From Streptomyces bacillaris (GTDB lineage Bacteria; Actinomycetota; Actinomycetes; Streptomycetales; Streptomycetaceae), in NCBI RefSeq assembly GCF_003268675.1, contig NZ_CP029378.1:930001-994000 (forward strand): 64,000 nt of DNA. Reading direction: 5' to 3'. A program made the translations under genes and the position numbers. Below are positions 1-9,652 of the stretch, in pieces (the stretch's first letter is position 1; every line of letters begins with the position of its first letter). The notes beneath the pieces were generated by a model that worked only from the letters and a program-made list of their open reading frames with translations, had not been told where the DNA came from and did not search any database.

Positions 1-1
1 G

Positions 2-790
2 CGGTACCCGCTCTGGCAGGGGCTGCGGCCGGACTCCACGATGACGGTCGCCGGGCTGCGCTCGCGGCTGCGGGAGTGCACCGGGTTCGACACCGAGCCC
101 GCCGCCAGGACCCCGCTCCAGCAACGCAACCTCGACGACATCCTCGCCGTCACCGGCATCCCGGAACGCGCCCTGGAGTCGCATCTGCGGTTCGCGACCT
201 TCACCTTCCGCGACATCGTGTCGACCCGGCTGGGCGGCCGCAACCCCTTCTCCAACCGGGGCGTACGGTACGCGGGTTCGCACGACGACCGGGCGTTGAA
301 CGCGGGCGTGGAGCGGTTCGCGGCCGACCCCTCCGCGCGCCGGGACCTCTCCTTCGACAGCGACCTCACCGGCAAGGTCGCCCTGCCCGTCCTCACCCTG
401 CACGCGATCGACGACCCGACGGCCTTCGTGGAGCACGAGTCCGCCTACCGGTCCACGCTCCGGGGCGCGGGCCGGGCGCACCTCCTCGTCCAGAGCTTCA
501 CGCGCGAGAGCGAGCACAGCGGGCTCAGCGACGCCGAGTACGCCACCTCCATCGCCGCCCTGGACCGCTGGGCGCGCACCGGGCACCGGCCCACCCCGCG
601 CTCGCTGGCCGCCGCGTGCCCGGCCGTCGACCGGGCGTACGGCACGGGCTGCTTCTACGACCCGGCCTTCACCCCGGCCCCGTACGCCTCCCGGGTGCTG
701 CCCCGGCCGGGCGGGCACCACTGGCCCGCCCTGACCGCCGGGCAGGAGCGGGCGTGGAGCCGGATCGACGGGGTGGGCATCGCACCCTGA
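2..790 (+). CDS. alpha/beta-hydrolase-fold protein, 5'-truncated by the window
   Basis: The reading frame is already open at base 2 and stops at 790, so the N-terminal part lies outside the window; the first ATG at 41 is probably internal. The visible part looks like the C-terminal half of an alpha/beta hydrolase: a short strand followed by an Asp (LHAIDDP) and, about 45 residues later, a His in SEHSG, in the order expected for the acid and base of the catalytic triad. The nucleophile elbow (GxSxG) must be upstream and cannot be checked. The substrate is unknown. It converges on the aldo/keto reductase gene, with only 6 bp between the stop codons. Confidence 0.6.
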   Translation, partial: RYPLWQGLRPDSTMTVAGLRSRLRECTGFDTEPAARTPLQQRNLDDILAVTGIPERALESHLRFATFTFRDIVSTRLGGRNPFSNRGVRYAGSHDDRALNAGVERFAADPSARRDLSFDSDLTGKVALPVLTLHAIDDPTAFVEHESAYRSTLRGAGRAHLLVQSFTRESEHSGLSDAEYATSIAALDRWARTGHRPTPRSLAAACPAVDRAYGTGCFYDPAFTPAPYASRVLPRPGGHHWPALTAGQERAWSRIDGVGIAP

Positions 791-796
791 ACTCCC

Positions 797-1783
797 TCAG
801 GGCAGCAGCTTCTCGATCCGTTCCAGCTCGTCCGCCGTGAACTCCAGGTTCCCGACGGCCCGGACGCTGTTCTCCAGCTGGGCGACGCTGCTCGCCCCGA
901 CCACGGCCGAGGTGAGGCGGCCGCCGCGCAGCACCCACGCCAGGGCCAGCTGGGCGAGGGACTGGCCGCGCTCCTTGGCCAGGGCGTCGAGGGCACGCAG
1001 CCGCTCCACCAGGGCGGGCGTGACCGCGTCGGCCGTCAGGAACGGGCTCTCGCCCGCCGCGCGGGAGCCGGCCGGGATGCCGTTCAGATAGCGGTCGGTG
1101 AGGATGCCCTGTTCCAGCGGGGAGTACGCGATGGAGCCGACGCCCAGCTCGTCGAGCGCGGTGAGCAACCCGTCCTCGGGGCGGCGGTCGAGCATCGAGT
1201 AGCGGGGCTGGTGGATGAGGAGGGGCGTACCGAGGTCCTTCAGGATCGCGGCCGCCTCGCGGGTCTCCTCGGCGCTGTAGTTGGAGAGGCCGGCGTAGAG
1301 GGCCTTGCCCTGGCGTACGGCGGTGTCGAGCGCGCCCATGGTCTCTTCGAGCGGGGTGCCGGGGTCGGGCCGGTGGGAGTAGAAGATGTCGACGTACTCC
1401 ACGCCCAGGCGCTTCAGACTCTGGTCCAGGGAGGCCCGCAGATACTTCCGCGAGCCCCACTCCCCGTACGGCCCGTCCCACATGTGGTAACCCGCCTTGG
1501 TGGAGATGACCAGCTCGTCGCGGAGGCGGGCGAAGTCGGTGGCCAGGGCGCGGCCCAGGGTGAGTTCGGCGGAGCCGGGCGGCGGGCCGTAGTTGTTGGC
1601 CAGGTCGAAGTGGGTGATGCCGAGGTCGAAGGCGCGGCGCAGGATGGCGCCCTGCGTCTCGGGGGTGCGGTCGCCTCCGAAGTTGTGCCAGAGGCCGAGG
1701 GAGAGCGCGGGCAGCATCAGGCCGCTGCGGCCGGTGCGCCGGTAGGGCATGGCGGAGTAGCGGTCGGCGGACGGCAGGTACAT
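797..1783 (-). CDS. aldo/keto reductase (L-glyceraldehyde 3-phosphate reductase type)
   Basis: The 328-residue protein is an NADPH-dependent aldo/keto reductase barrel. The catalytic tetrad is visible as D60, Y65 (FDLANNYG), K96 (STKAG) and H137 (YSHRPD). The N-terminal MPYRRTGRSGL and the WHNFGG segment resemble the YghZ/Gpr subgroup, which reduces small aldehydes such as L-glyceraldehyde 3-phosphate and methylglyoxal. The frame is open up to an ATG at 1900, but that ATG would overlap the promoter of the divergent LysR gene, and the family normally begins near the ATG at 1783. The divergent arrangement suggests that the LysR protein regulates it. The physiological substrate is not determined by the sequence. 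Confidence 0.88.
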   Translation of the reverse strand: MYLPSADRYSAMPYRRTGRSGLMLPALSLGLWHNFGGDRTPETQGAILRRAFDLGITHFDLANNYGPPPGSAELTLGRALATDFARLRDELVISTKAGYHMWDGPYGEWGSRKYLRASLDQSLKRLGVEYVDIFYSHRPDPGTPLEETMGALDTAVRQGKALYAGLSNYSAEETREAAAILKDLGTPLLIHQPRYSMLDRRPEDGLLTALDELGVGSIAYSPLEQGILTDRYLNGIPAGSRAAGESPFLTADAVTPALVERLRALDALAKERGQSLAQLALAWVLRGGRLTSAVVGASSVAQLENSVRAVGNLEFTADELERIEKLLP

Positions 1784-1902
1784 GGGCAGGCTCCGCTGGA
1801 GAGATCCGGGGCGTACGGGAGGACGGAGTCCAGGCTTCCGCAGATCGATCCAGCAGTCCAACAGGAGATTCCGCTCGGATTCATCGCCTACATTGCTCAA
1901 TC
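1784..1902. promoter_or_regulatory. divergent promoter region between aldo/keto reductase and LysR genes
   Basis: This 119-bp gap separates divergent start codons and is AT-richer next to the LysR start (around 1880-1902). LysR proteins commonly bind such shared intergenic regions. I do not see a confident T-N11-A palindrome or an unambiguous -35/-10 pair, so only the arrangement supports the call. Confidence 0.4.
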
Positions 1903-2817
1903 ATGGAACTGCGTCAGCTGGAGCACTTCGTCGCCGTCGCCGAGGAGCAGCACTTCACCCGTGCCGCCGAGCGCCTCGCCGTTTCGCAGTCCGGGCTCTC
2001 CGCCTCCGTACGGGCGCTGGAGCAGGAGTTGCGGACGCCGCTGTTCAGCCGCACCACGCGGACGGTGCGGCTCACCGAGGCGGGGCGGGCGCTGCTGGTG
2101 GAGGCGGAGCGCACGCTGGCGGGTGCGCGGGCGGCGCGGGACGCGGTCGACGCCGTACGGGGGCTGCTGCGCGGGACGCTGACGGTGGGGGTCGAGCAGT
2201 GCGTGGCGGGGGTGAGCCCGGCCCGGCTGCTGGCCGCGTTCCACCGGGCCCACCCGCAGCTGGAGCTGCGGCTGCGCCAGGAGGGGACGAGCAGCCTGCT
2301 GGACGGGGTGGCCGGGGGGCGGCTCGACCTGGCGTTCGCGGCGACGGTGGACCCGGCGGAGTGGCGCGGAGAGCTGATGGAGCTGGCACGGGAGCCGATG
2401 GTGGTGCTGTGCGCGGCGGGGCACCGGTTCGCCGGGCGGGCCGAGGTGGGGTGGGAGGAGTTGCCGGGCGAGTCGTTCATCGACTTCCACCCGGACTGGG
2501 GGCCGAGGCGGGCGGCGGACGGGGCGTTCGCGGCGGCGGGGGTCCGGCGGACGGTGGGCCTGGAGGTCAGCGATGTGCACAGCCTGCTGGAGCTGGTGCA
2601 GGAGGGGCTGGGGATCGCGGTGGTGCCGCACCACTTCTCCCGCGAGCCGGAGGCCGCCCGGCTGGTGGCCGTGGGGGTTGCCCCCGCGGGCGGGCGGCGA
2701 GCGATGTACGAGAGCGTGGTGGTGCTTCCGTCGGCGGGGAGCCTGAGCCCGGGGGCGCGGGCGCTGATGCGGCTGGTTCGGGAGGACGCGGTACGGGAGG
2801 GGGCCCAGGCGGGCTGA
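1903..2817 (+). CDS. LysR-family transcriptional regulator
   Basis: The 304-residue protein has the standard LysR layout. An N-terminal winged helix-turn-helix (starting MELRQLEHFVAVAEEQHFTRAAERL, with SQSGLSASVRALEQEL as the recognition region) lies within residues 1-60. A periplasmic-binding-like effector domain covers about 90-295. Length and start fit the family exactly. It is divergently transcribed from the aldo/keto reductase gene with a 119-bp gap, so autoregulation and control of the reductase are the likely roles. The effector cannot be inferred. Confidence 0.93.
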   Translation: MELRQLEHFVAVAEEQHFTRAAERLAVSQSGLSASVRALEQELRTPLFSRTTRTVRLTEAGRALLVEAERTLAGARAARDAVDAVRGLLRGTLTVGVEQCVAGVSPARLLAAFHRAHPQLELRLRQEGTSSLLDGVAGGRLDLAFAATVDPAEWRGELMELAREPMVVLCAAGHRFAGRAEVGWEELPGESFIDFHPDWGPRRAADGAFAAAGVRRTVGLEVSDVHSLLELVQEGLGIAVVPHHFSREPEAARLVAVGVAPAGGRRAMYESVVVLPSAGSLSPGARALMRLVREDAVREGAQAG

Positions 2818-2979
2818 CCGTCCAGAGCCCGGGCCGACGCGCTCGGCGTCCGGAGTCCGCGCCGGACGCGCGCTCGCCGTTCGGAGCCGGGGCCGGACTC
2901 GCGGGCCCGGCCCGCCCCCGTACGACGCGATCCCGCCGCACCTCGCCCCCGTACCGTCTCCGTACCGCCCCCGTACAGC

Positions 2980-5400
2980 TCAGTCCTCGTGGCCCAGCTG
3001 GAGGTCGCGTTCCGTGCGGCCGCCGCCCGCGACCTGGAGCACGGTGGCGACGGGCGGGTAGCCCGCGGCGATCACCGTGTACTCGCCGGAGGAGAGGTCC
3101 ACGAAGCGGAACGCCCCGTCGGGGCCGGTGGTGAGGGTGCGCACCGCGTTGCCCGCCGCGTCGAGCAGGGTGACCCGGGCGTCCTCCACGGGCCGGCCGT
3201 CGGGGGCCCGGACGATGCCCCGCAGTACGGCCCCGCCCGCCAGCTCGATGTCCTGCCGGGTCTCGCGGGCCGCCTGGACGCTGACCGGGAGCGCGGCGGG
3301 GCGGAAGGCCGGGGCACCGGCGGCCAGGGTGTACTCGCCCGCGACCAGTTCGGTGAGGACGTAGCCGCCCTCGCGGCCGGTGCGGGTGGAGGCGACGACC
3401 TCGCCGCGTACGTCGGTGAGGGTGACGGCCGCGTCCGGGACGGGCTCCCCGTCGGCGGCGAGGACGGACCCGGCGAGCCGTCCGGCGCCGCCGAGGACCA
3501 CGTCCAGCTCCACGGGGCGGTCGCCCACGGTGACGCTGACGGCCTGGGGCTGGTGGCCGCCGGCCGCGGCGATGAGGACGTAGTTCCCGGCGCCCGGGAC
3601 GCTGAGCGCGTACCGCCCGTCCTCGCCGCCGGTCCCGCGGCCCGCCTGCTGCCCCTGGACGTCGATGAGGGTGAGGGCGGCACCCTCCACTGAGGTGCCG
3701 TCGGGGTGCCGGACGGTGCCCTGGACGGGTACGCCGGAGAGGTAACCGACCGTCGGCTGCGGCGGGTTGGCGCGGGCGGCGGGAATCGGCGCGGGCTCGG
3801 TGGCCGCTTCGGGGCTGTGGTGGGACACCAGCGGTTTCTCCTTGAGGAAGAAGGCGAGGATCAGGCCGAGGACGAGCACCGGCACGAGGTAGAGGAAGAT
3901 GCGCGGCATCGCGTCGACGTACGCCTGGATGTAGGCGTCGCGGAGCGCGGGCTCCATCGCGTGGACGAGCTGCGGGGTGATCGACTCGGGCGGGGGCAGT
4001 TCGACGCCGGTGGGCAGGCGGACGCCGAGGGCGTCGGAGAGGCGTCCGGCGAACAGGGTCCCGAAGACGGCGGCGCCGACGCTGCCGCCGATCTGCCGGA
4101 AGTAGTTGTTGGCGCTGGTGGCGGTGCCGAGGTCGGCGGGGCGTACGGAGTTCTGCACGGCGAGCACGAGCACCGACATGACCAGTCCGATGCCGGTGCC
4201 GAGGACGGCCTGCCAGAGGCTGTACTCCAGCCGGGAGGTGCCCGCCTCCAGGCCCGAGAGCAGCCACATGCCGACGACGGAGACGGCGCCGCCGACGATG
4301 GGGTAGATCCGGTAGCGGCCGGTACGGGTGATGAGCTGGCCGGAGACGATGGAGCCGCCCACGATGCCGAGCATCATCGGGAGCATCAGGAGCCCGGACT
4401 CGGTGGCGCTGGCCCCGTCGACCATCTGGAGGTAGGTGGGCAGATAGCTGGCGGCGCCGAAGAGCGCGATGCCGATGACCGCGCCGATCAGACCGGTGAT
4501 GTTGAAGATCGAGTCGCGGAACAGCCGGAGCGGGATGATGGGTTCGGCCGCGCGGTGCTCGACGGCGACGAAGAGCAGCGTCGTGACGACGGCCCCCGCG
4601 GTGAGGCCGAGGATCGTGCGCGAGCCCCAGGCGTACTCCGTACCGCCCCAACTGGTCACCAGGACCAGGCAGGTGGAGGCGGCGGCGAGCAACACCGCGC
4701 CCAGCACGTCGAGTCGGGGCCGCACGGCGGGCTTCGGGAGCTTCAGCACGACGGCGATCACGGCGAACGTGACCAGCCCGAACGGCACGTTGATGTAGAA
4801 GCACCAGCGCCAGGAGGCGTGGTCGGTGAAGAAGCCGCCGAGCAGCGGTCCGGCCACCGAGGCGAGGCCGAAGACCGCGCCGATGAGGCCCATGTAGCGG
4901 CCGCGCTCCCGGGGCGGCACGATGTCCGCGATGATCGCCTGGACGCCGATCATGAGCCCGCCGCCGCCGACGCCCTGGAGGGCGCGGAAGGCGATCAGCT
5001 CGTCCATGGTCCGCGACCAGCCGGCCAGCGCGGAGCCGATGACGAAGACGACGATGGCGAACTGGAAGACGCCCTTGCGGCCGAAGAGGTCGCCGAGCTT
5101 GCCGTAGAGCGGCAGGACGATGGTGGAGGCGAGGAGGTAGGCGGTGACCGCCCAGGACATCTTCTCCAGGCCGTGCAGCTCACCGACGATCTTCGGCAGG
5201 GCGGTGGCGACGATCATCTGGTCGAGCGCCGCGAGGAGCAGGGTGAGCATCAGCCCGAGGAAGACCATGCGGACCCGGCGGGGGCTGATCGCGTCGGCGG
5301 CCGGGGGCGCGGGCGGGGCCGGCGGTGAGGGGGGCGGCTCCCCGGCGGATGCTGCCGTACCGTCCGGCCCGTCCTTCAGCAGCGTGATACCGCCCACCAC
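2980..5400 (-). CDS. DHA2-type MFS drug exporter with C-terminal carboxypeptidase-regulatory-like repeats
   Basis: I use the GTG at 5400, preceded by GGAGGGG eight bases upstream; the ATG at 5478 has no such site. The product is about 806 residues. Residues roughly 45-535 form a 14-helix EmrB/QacA-type drug:H+ antiporter ([20 protein letters not shown] start, [10 protein letters not shown] loop motif). After the last helix there is a Pro/Ala-rich linker and then three consecutive beta-sandwich repeats of about 80 residues, each with the pattern G-x-V-x(3)-G-x-P-V/S-x-x-A-x-V/L-T-L, typical of carboxypeptidase D regulatory-like domains. These probably face one side of the membrane as a rigid appendage. 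No regulator is adjacent. The substrate is unknown. Confidence 0.88.
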   Translation of the reverse strand: MVGGITLLKDGPDGTAASAGEPPPSPPAPPAPPAADAISPRRVRMVFLGLMLTLLLAALDQMIVATALPKIVGELHGLEKMSWAVTAYLLASTIVLPLYGKLGDLFGRKGVFQFAIVVFVIGSALAGWSRTMDELIAFRALQGVGGGGLMIGVQAIIADIVPPRERGRYMGLIGAVFGLASVAGPLLGGFFTDHASWRWCFYINVPFGLVTFAVIAVVLKLPKPAVRPRLDVLGAVLLAAASTCLVLVTSWGGTEYAWGSRTILGLTAGAVVTTLLFVAVEHRAAEPIIPLRLFRDSIFNITGLIGAVIGIALFGAASYLPTYLQMVDGASATESGLLMLPMMLGIVGGSIVSGQLITRTGRYRIYPIVGGAVSVVGMWLLSGLEAGTSRLEYSLWQAVLGTGIGLVMSVLVLAVQNSVRPADLGTATSANNYFRQIGGSVGAAVFGTLFAGRLSDALGVRLPTGVELPPPESITPQLVHAMEPALRDAYIQAYVDAMPRIFLYLVPVLVLGLILAFFLKEKPLVSHHSPEAATEPAPIPAARANPPQPTVGYLSGVPVQGTVRHPDGTSVEGAALTLIDVQGQQAGRGTGGEDGRYALSVPGAGNYVLIAAAGGHQPQAVSVTVGDRPVELDVVLGGAGRLAGSVLAADGEPVPDAAVTLTDVRGEVVASTRTGREGGYVLTELVAGEYTLAAGAPAFRPAALPVSVQAARETRQDIELAGGAVLRGIVRAPDGRPVEDARVTLLDAAGNAVRTLTTGPDGAFRFVDLSSGEYTVIAAGYPPVATVLQVAGGGRTERDLQLGHED

Positions 5401-5605
5401 GTAACGCTCCCCTCCGTCGCACGCACCCGGCGTCTGTCGCACGCATTCGCGCCGCCCATTTGTCGCATCGCGCGGCAAGGCGGGGCAAACGTGACCAGGG
5501 GCGCGCAGGGCGCGTACGGAGGGCTTATGCGCCGGTCGGAGCCGCTACGGCGCACTACCGGCCGCCCCGGAAAACCACTCGTTCCGGTGAGGGCGGCCGA
5601 GCGAC

Positions 5606-5636
5606 GGGGGCCAGGCCGTTCGACGGCCCGGCCCCC
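5606..5636 (-). terminator. hairpin terminator downstream of SRPBCC gene
   Basis: A GC-rich inverted repeat (GGGGGCC-a-GGCCGT, three-base loop, ACGGCC-c-GGCCCCC) lies 12 bp beyond the stop codon of the leftward SRPBCC gene. There is no T-tract, as is usual in Streptomyces. Confidence 0.6.
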
Positions 5637-5647
5637 ACGCGTACGTC

Positions 5648-6091
5648 CTACTTCTCGACCTCGGTGGCGAGTTTCTGGAGCAGCTCGTCGTAGATCCGGC
5701 CGAGGCCCTTGGGGGCGAAGGTCCGCTCGAAGAAGCCGCCGATGCCGCCCGCGCCGTCCCAGACGGTGGTGACGACGGCCTTGGACCTCCCCTCACCGGC
5801 CGGGGTGACGGTCCAGGTGGTGACCATCGAGGAGTTGCGGTCCTTCTCGACGAGCTGACCGTCGGTCGGCTCGGTGACCTCCAGCAGGCAGTCGCGGACC
5901 CGCTTGCTGGTGGCCTGGAGCTTCCAGTGGACGAGGGTGCCCTCTCCGTCGCCGCCCTCGCGGACCTCGTACTCGCTGAAGTGCGCGGTCAGCACCTTGC
6001 CGCGGACGTCCTTGTAGTCGGCCAGCGCGTCGAACACCGTCTCCGCGTCCGCCGAGATGATCCGCTCCGTGGTGGCCTCGACCTGCGCCAT
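5648..6091 (-). CDS. SRPBCC-family protein (polyketide cyclase/START-like fold)
   Basis: The 147-residue protein begins at the ATG at 6091 behind GGAGG; an upstream in-frame ATG at 6193 lacks family similarity. MAQVEATTERIISADAETVF is the typical first strand and helix of small actinobacterial SRPBCC proteins, followed by alternating beta strands (VHWKLQATSK, MVTTWTVTP) and a long C-terminal helix (GRIYDELLQKLATEVEK). The fold makes a hydrophobic ligand cavity. These stand-alone proteins bind lipophilic ligands, but the ligand and role here are unknown. It is divergent from the radical SAM gene. Confidence 0.82.
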   Translation of the reverse strand: MAQVEATTERIISADAETVFDALADYKDVRGKVLTAHFSEYEVREGGDGEGTLVHWKLQATSKRVRDCLLEVTEPTDGQLVEKDRNSSMVTTWTVTPAGEGRSKAVVTTVWDGAGGIGGFFERTFAPKGLGRIYDELLQKLATEVEK

Positions 6092-6240
6092 GGCTGTTCC
6101 TCCAGCAGTCCGTAGTTCGGGGGGTGAGCTGAGCCAACCACCTCGGGTACGGCCGCTCAAAATCGGGGTCGGAGGGCCGGTTCGCACGATCATGGGAACA
6201 GGTGTTCTATTCTGTCGCCAGTGCTACCGAGGAGGCGTCC

Positions 6241-7278
6241 ATGCGCTGGGACAATCTGGTCGAAAACCGCCCCATGACCGGCAACAGCGCGCTCTTCGCC
6301 GCGGACGCGGTGACCACGCGCACCTTCGACACCCCGGAATTCCGGGGCATCACGTTCCACGAGATCCGGGCCCGTTCGATCCTGAACCGGGTGCCCGGGG
6401 CCTCGCGGATGCCGTTCGAATGGACGGTGAACCCCTACCGGGGCTGCTCGCACGCCTGCGTGTACTGCTTCGCCCGCAAGACCCACAGCTATCTGGACCT
6501 CGACACCGGTATCGGCTTCGACTCCCAGATCGTCGTCAAGACCAACGCGCCCGAACTGCTCCGGCGCGAGCTGGCCTCCCGGCACTGGCAGGGCGAGCAC
6601 ATCGCGATGGGCACCAACGTCGACTGCTACCAGCGGGCGGAGGGCCGCTACCGGCTCATGCCGGGCATCATCTCCGCCCTGCGCGACCGGGCGAACCCCT
6701 TCTCGATCCTGACGAAGGGCACGCTGATCCTGCGGGACCTGGAGCTGCTGCGGCAGGCCGCCGAGGTCACCGAGGTCGGTGCCTCGGTCTCCGTCGGCTT
6801 CACCGACCGCGAGCTCTGGCGCACGGTCGAACCCGGCACCCCCTCCCCCGGCCGCCGCCTCGACGCCGTCCACACGCTCACGGAGGCCGGGATCGGCTGC
6901 TCGGTCCTGATGGCGCCCGTCATCCCCTTCCTCGGCGACAGCCCGGAGCAGCTGCGGGCCACGGTCTCCGCGATCGCGGCGGCCGGGGCGGTCTCGGTGA
7001 CCCCGCTCGTCCTGCATCTGCGCCCCGGCGCCCGCGAGTGGTACCTGCGCTGGCTGGGCCTGCACCACCCGCACCTGGTGGAGCGGTACGAGCGGATGTA
7101 CGGGGACGGGGCGTACGCGCCCACCTGGTACCAGCGCCGGATCACCCGTCAGGTCCACGAGCTGGCGGACGAGTTCGGGATCGGCCCGGCGCACCGGGGC
7201 GGGGCACGGCGGATCGCGCCCGCGCGGAGGGCGGAGGCGTCGGGCGAGCAGGGGCCGACACAGCTCACCCTCCTGTGA
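6241..7278 (+). CDS. Rv2578c-type radical SAM protein
   Basis: The 345-residue protein carries the radical SAM cluster-binding motif CxxxCxxC in RGCSHACVYCFAR, about 75 residues from the start. Start and overall sequence (MRWDNLVENRP at the N-terminus, VNPYRGCSH, MGTNVDCYQ) match the actinobacterial Rv2578c subfamily, whose reaction is not established. The C-terminal third is basic and variable. I chose the ATG at 6241 because GAGGAGG lies just upstream and the family starts there; an in-frame ATG at 6202 is possible. Divergent from the SRPBCC gene with a 149-bp gap. Confidence 0.88.
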   Translation: MRWDNLVENRPMTGNSALFAADAVTTRTFDTPEFRGITFHEIRARSILNRVPGASRMPFEWTVNPYRGCSHACVYCFARKTHSYLDLDTGIGFDSQIVVKTNAPELLRRELASRHWQGEHIAMGTNVDCYQRAEGRYRLMPGIISALRDRANPFSILTKGTLILRDLELLRQAAEVTEVGASVSVGFTDRELWRTVEPGTPSPGRRLDAVHTLTEAGIGCSVLMAPVIPFLGDSPEQLRATVSAIAAAGAVSVTPLVLHLRPGAREWYLRWLGLHHPHLVERYERMYGDGAYAPTWYQRRITRQVHELADEFGIGPAHRGGARRIAPARRAEASGEQGPTQLTLL

Positions 7279-7329
7279 CGGGGCGGCTCCCGCAGGGCAC
7301 CTCCCGCAGGGCCGATGGCGTGACCGTAC

Positions 7330-7355
7330 GGGTCGATTCCGCGCGGAATCGACCC
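7330..7355. repeat. 26-bp perfect palindrome between radical SAM and aminopeptidase genes
   Basis: A perfect dyad of two 13-base arms without a loop (arm GGGTCGATTCCGC, centre between 7342 and 7343). It starts 52 bp after the radical SAM stop and ends 79 bp before the peptidase start. It could be an operator for the peptidase gene or part of a terminator for the upstream gene. A loopless dyad of this symmetry favours protein binding, but this is not proven. Confidence 0.6.
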
Positions 7356-7433
7356 CCGGCCGGATGATCTCGGGGAGCATGCGGCCGGGGACCGGCCGTC
7401 GGCCGCCGTGTCCCCTCCACCTCGGGAGGCCCC

Positions 7434-9026
7434 ATGACGAAACGTGCAGGAATTCTGGTCGCCGCCGGCGCGACGGTCGCCGGTCTGCTGGCCGCCGCTC
7501 CGGCCCCGGCCGCCGCTTCCCCGGCGAGCACACCGCCCGCCCCGGGGCTCACCTGGACCGACTGTCCGACGGAGAACCATCCGACGCTCCAGTGCGCGAA
7601 GGTCACCACCCCGCTGGACCACGCGAACCCGTCGGGCCGGAAGATCACCCTCGCCCTCTCCCGCGTCCCGCACACCGCGAAGACCTTCCAGGGTCCGCTG
7701 CTGGTCAACCCGGGCGGACCCGGCGGCAGCGGGCTGTCGATGGCCGGGTTCGTGGCGTCGGCGCTGCCGAAGAAGGTGGCCTCGCAGTACGACGTGATCG
7801 GCTTCGACCCGCGCGGGGTCGGCAAGAGCAGCCCGCGGCTGGACTGTCTGCCGGGCCACGCCGATCCCGTACGCCCGGACTCGGTGCCCGCCTCCCTGCG
7901 GGACGAGCGGATCAACCGCGACCGGGCCGCCGCGTTCGCCCGCGCCTGCGGGGAGAAGCACGGCGACGTGCTGCCGTACATGGACACCGTCAGCGCGGCG
8001 AAGGACCTCGATGTGATCCGGCGGGCGCTGGGCTCGGAGAAGATCAACTACTTCGGCTACTCGTACGGTACGTATCTGGGTGCCGTCTACGCGAAGCTGC
8101 ACCCGGAGCGGGTGCGGCGGCTGGTCCTGGACTCGGTGGTCGGCCCGGACGACGTCTGGTACCAGGGCAACCTGAACCAGAACCACGCGTTCGACGACCG
8201 CCACAAGGCGTTCGCGGCCTGGGTGGCGAAGCACGACGCGACATACGGGCTCGGCACGGACCCGGCCGGGGTCGAGGCCGCCTGGTACCGGATGCGGGCG
8301 GCCGTGGCCGCCGAGCCGGCGGGCGGCAAGGTCGGGGCGAGCGAGCTGGAGGACACCTTCCTGCCCGGCGGCTACTACAACGGCTACTGGCCCTACCTGG
8401 CCGAGGCGTTCGCCGCGTACGTCAACGACCGGGACACCGAGGCGCTGGTGACGGCGTACGACAACTTCGGCGCCACCGGCCCCGGCGGCGACAACAGCTA
8501 CTCCGTCTACACCGCCGTCCAGTGCCGCGACGCGGGCTGGCCCCGGCACTGGTCGGCCTGGCGCCACGACGCACGCCGGATCCATGACAAGGCGCCCTTC
8601 ATGACCTGGAACAACACCTGGTACAACGCGCCGTGCGCCTCCTGGCCGGTGGCGCCGCTCACGCCAGTCGAGGTCACCAACCACCGCCTCCCGGCGGCCC
8701 TGATCCTCCAGGCGACGGGCGACGCGGCGACCCCGTACGCGGGCGCGGTCTCCATGCACCGCAAGCTCAAGGGGTCCAGCTTCGTGGTGGAGGAAGGCGG
8801 CGGCAACCACGGCATCACGCTGAGCGGCAACGCCTGCCTGGACAAGCATCTGACGGCCTATCTGACCGACGGGACCGTCCCGCGCCGCCGGGGCGCGGGC
8901 GAGGCGGACGCGGTCTGCGCGGCGCTCCCGGACCCGAAGCCCCTGCCGGCCGCGAAGGCGGCGGCCCAGTCCGTGGACAACAGCACGGGCAGCCGCCTGC
9001 ACGGACTGCTGGGGCCGCGCCACTGA
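7434..9026 (+). CDS. secreted tripeptidyl aminopeptidase (S33 family alpha/beta hydrolase)
   Basis: The 530-residue protein has a Sec-type signal peptide (TKR, hydrophobic core ILVAAGATVAGLLAAA, then AxA-like sites near residue 30). The mature part matches the Streptomyces tripeptidyl-aminopeptidase/SlpD-SlpE family: an oxyanion region LLVNPGGPGGSG, the nucleophile S210 in GYSYG, D430 (ATGDAATP) and H459 (GNHGIT), followed by the family C-terminal domain. It should release tripeptides from the N-termini of extracellular proteins or peptides. It is monocistronic, with a perfect palindrome 79 bp upstream of the ATG. Confidence 0.92.
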   Translation: MTKRAGILVAAGATVAGLLAAAPAPAAASPASTPPAPGLTWTDCPTENHPTLQCAKVTTPLDHANPSGRKITLALSRVPHTAKTFQGPLLVNPGGPGGSGLSMAGFVASALPKKVASQYDVIGFDPRGVGKSSPRLDCLPGHADPVRPDSVPASLRDERINRDRAAAFARACGEKHGDVLPYMDTVSAAKDLDVIRRALGSEKINYFGYSYGTYLGAVYAKLHPERVRRLVLDSVVGPDDVWYQGNLNQNHAFDDRHKAFAAWVAKHDATYGLGTDPAGVEAAWYRMRAAVAAEPAGGKVGASELEDTFLPGGYYNGYWPYLAEAFAAYVNDRDTEALVTAYDNFGATGPGGDNSYSVYTAVQCRDAGWPRHWSAWRHDARRIHDKAPFMTWNNTWYNAPCASWPVAPLTPVEVTNHRLPAALILQATGDAATPYAGAVSMHRKLKGSSFVVEEGGGNHGITLSGNACLDKHLTAYLTDGTVPRRRGAGEADAVCAALPDPKPLPAAKAAAQSVDNSTGSRLHGLLGPRH

Positions 9027-9139
9027 GCCCCGGCCGCCACGCGGAAACCCACGGGCGGGGCGCGAGGGAGTGGACGAGGACGGCCCGGCATGAGCCACTC
9101 CACCACTCCCCCGCACCCCCCGTCGCCACGATCCGTGCC

Positions 9140-9652
9140 ATGCGGATCGAGGACTGCGAGGCGGTCGCCACGATCCGGGTGCGCGGCTGGCGGCACGCCT
9201 ACCGTGGCCTGCTGCCGCAGCCGTATCTGGACCGGATGGACATCGCCGAGGAGACCGCGCTGCGGCGCAGCCACTTCACCGCGGGCGGCGAGGCCGACGA
9301 TGTGGTGGCCGAACGGCCGGACGGCACGGTGACCGGGTGGGCCTCCAGCGGCCCGGACCGCGTGGAGGACCGCCCGCTGCCCGGTTGCGAGCTGTACGCC
9401 CTCTTCGTACGGCCCGACCGCATCGGGACCGGAACCGGCCGCGCGCTGCTGGCCGAGCTGACGGCCCGGGCCCGGGCGGCGGGGTACCCGTACGTGGCTC
9501 TGTGGGTGCTCCGGGAGAACGCGGCGGCGCGGCGGTTCTACGAGCGGGCCGGGTTCCGGCCGGACGGGACCGAGGACCGGTTCGAGGCGGGCGGGGTCCT
9601 CGTGACCGAGGTGCGCTACGTGCGCCCGCTCACGCCCCCGGCAACCGGCTGA
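9140..9652 (+). CDS. GNAT-family N-acetyltransferase
   Basis: The 170-residue protein has the GNAT fold: an N-terminal helix (VATIRVRGWRHAYRGLLP), the acetyl-CoA-binding motif A region (LYALFVRPDRIGTGTGRALL, with the R/G-x-x-G-x-G/A loop) and C-terminal ENAAARRFYERAGF. The acceptor is unknown. The start is uncertain: translation from 9140 begins at MRIEDCE and omits the usual first strand (ATIRAM), and no ATG/GTG/TTG is available in frame immediately upstream, so the true start may be missed. Its 3' end overlaps the convergent HEAT-repeat gene by 23 bp. Confidence 0.82.
   Translation: MRIEDCEAVATIRVRGWRHAYRGLLPQPYLDRMDIAEETALRRSHFTAGGEADDVVAERPDGTVTGWASSGPDRVEDRPLPGCELYALFVRPDRIGTGTGRALLAELTARARAAGYPYVALWVLRENAAARRFYERAGFRPDGTEDRFEAGGVLVTEVRYVRPLTPPATG

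Noticed and set aside
1784..1900. N-terminal extension of the aldo/keto reductase up to the ATG at 1900
   Set aside because: It would reach to within 3 bp of the divergent LysR start and has no similarity to the family.
3706..5328. 540-codon plus-strand frame opposite the MFS gene
   Set aside because: Composition (Glu/Asp/Gly/His-rich) is typical of an antisense shadow in GC-rich DNA; no start signal or family.
9090..9332. Alternative start ATG at 9090 for the GNAT gene
   Set aside because: It lies in another frame and would need a frameshift; the frame from 9140 encodes the fold without interruption.
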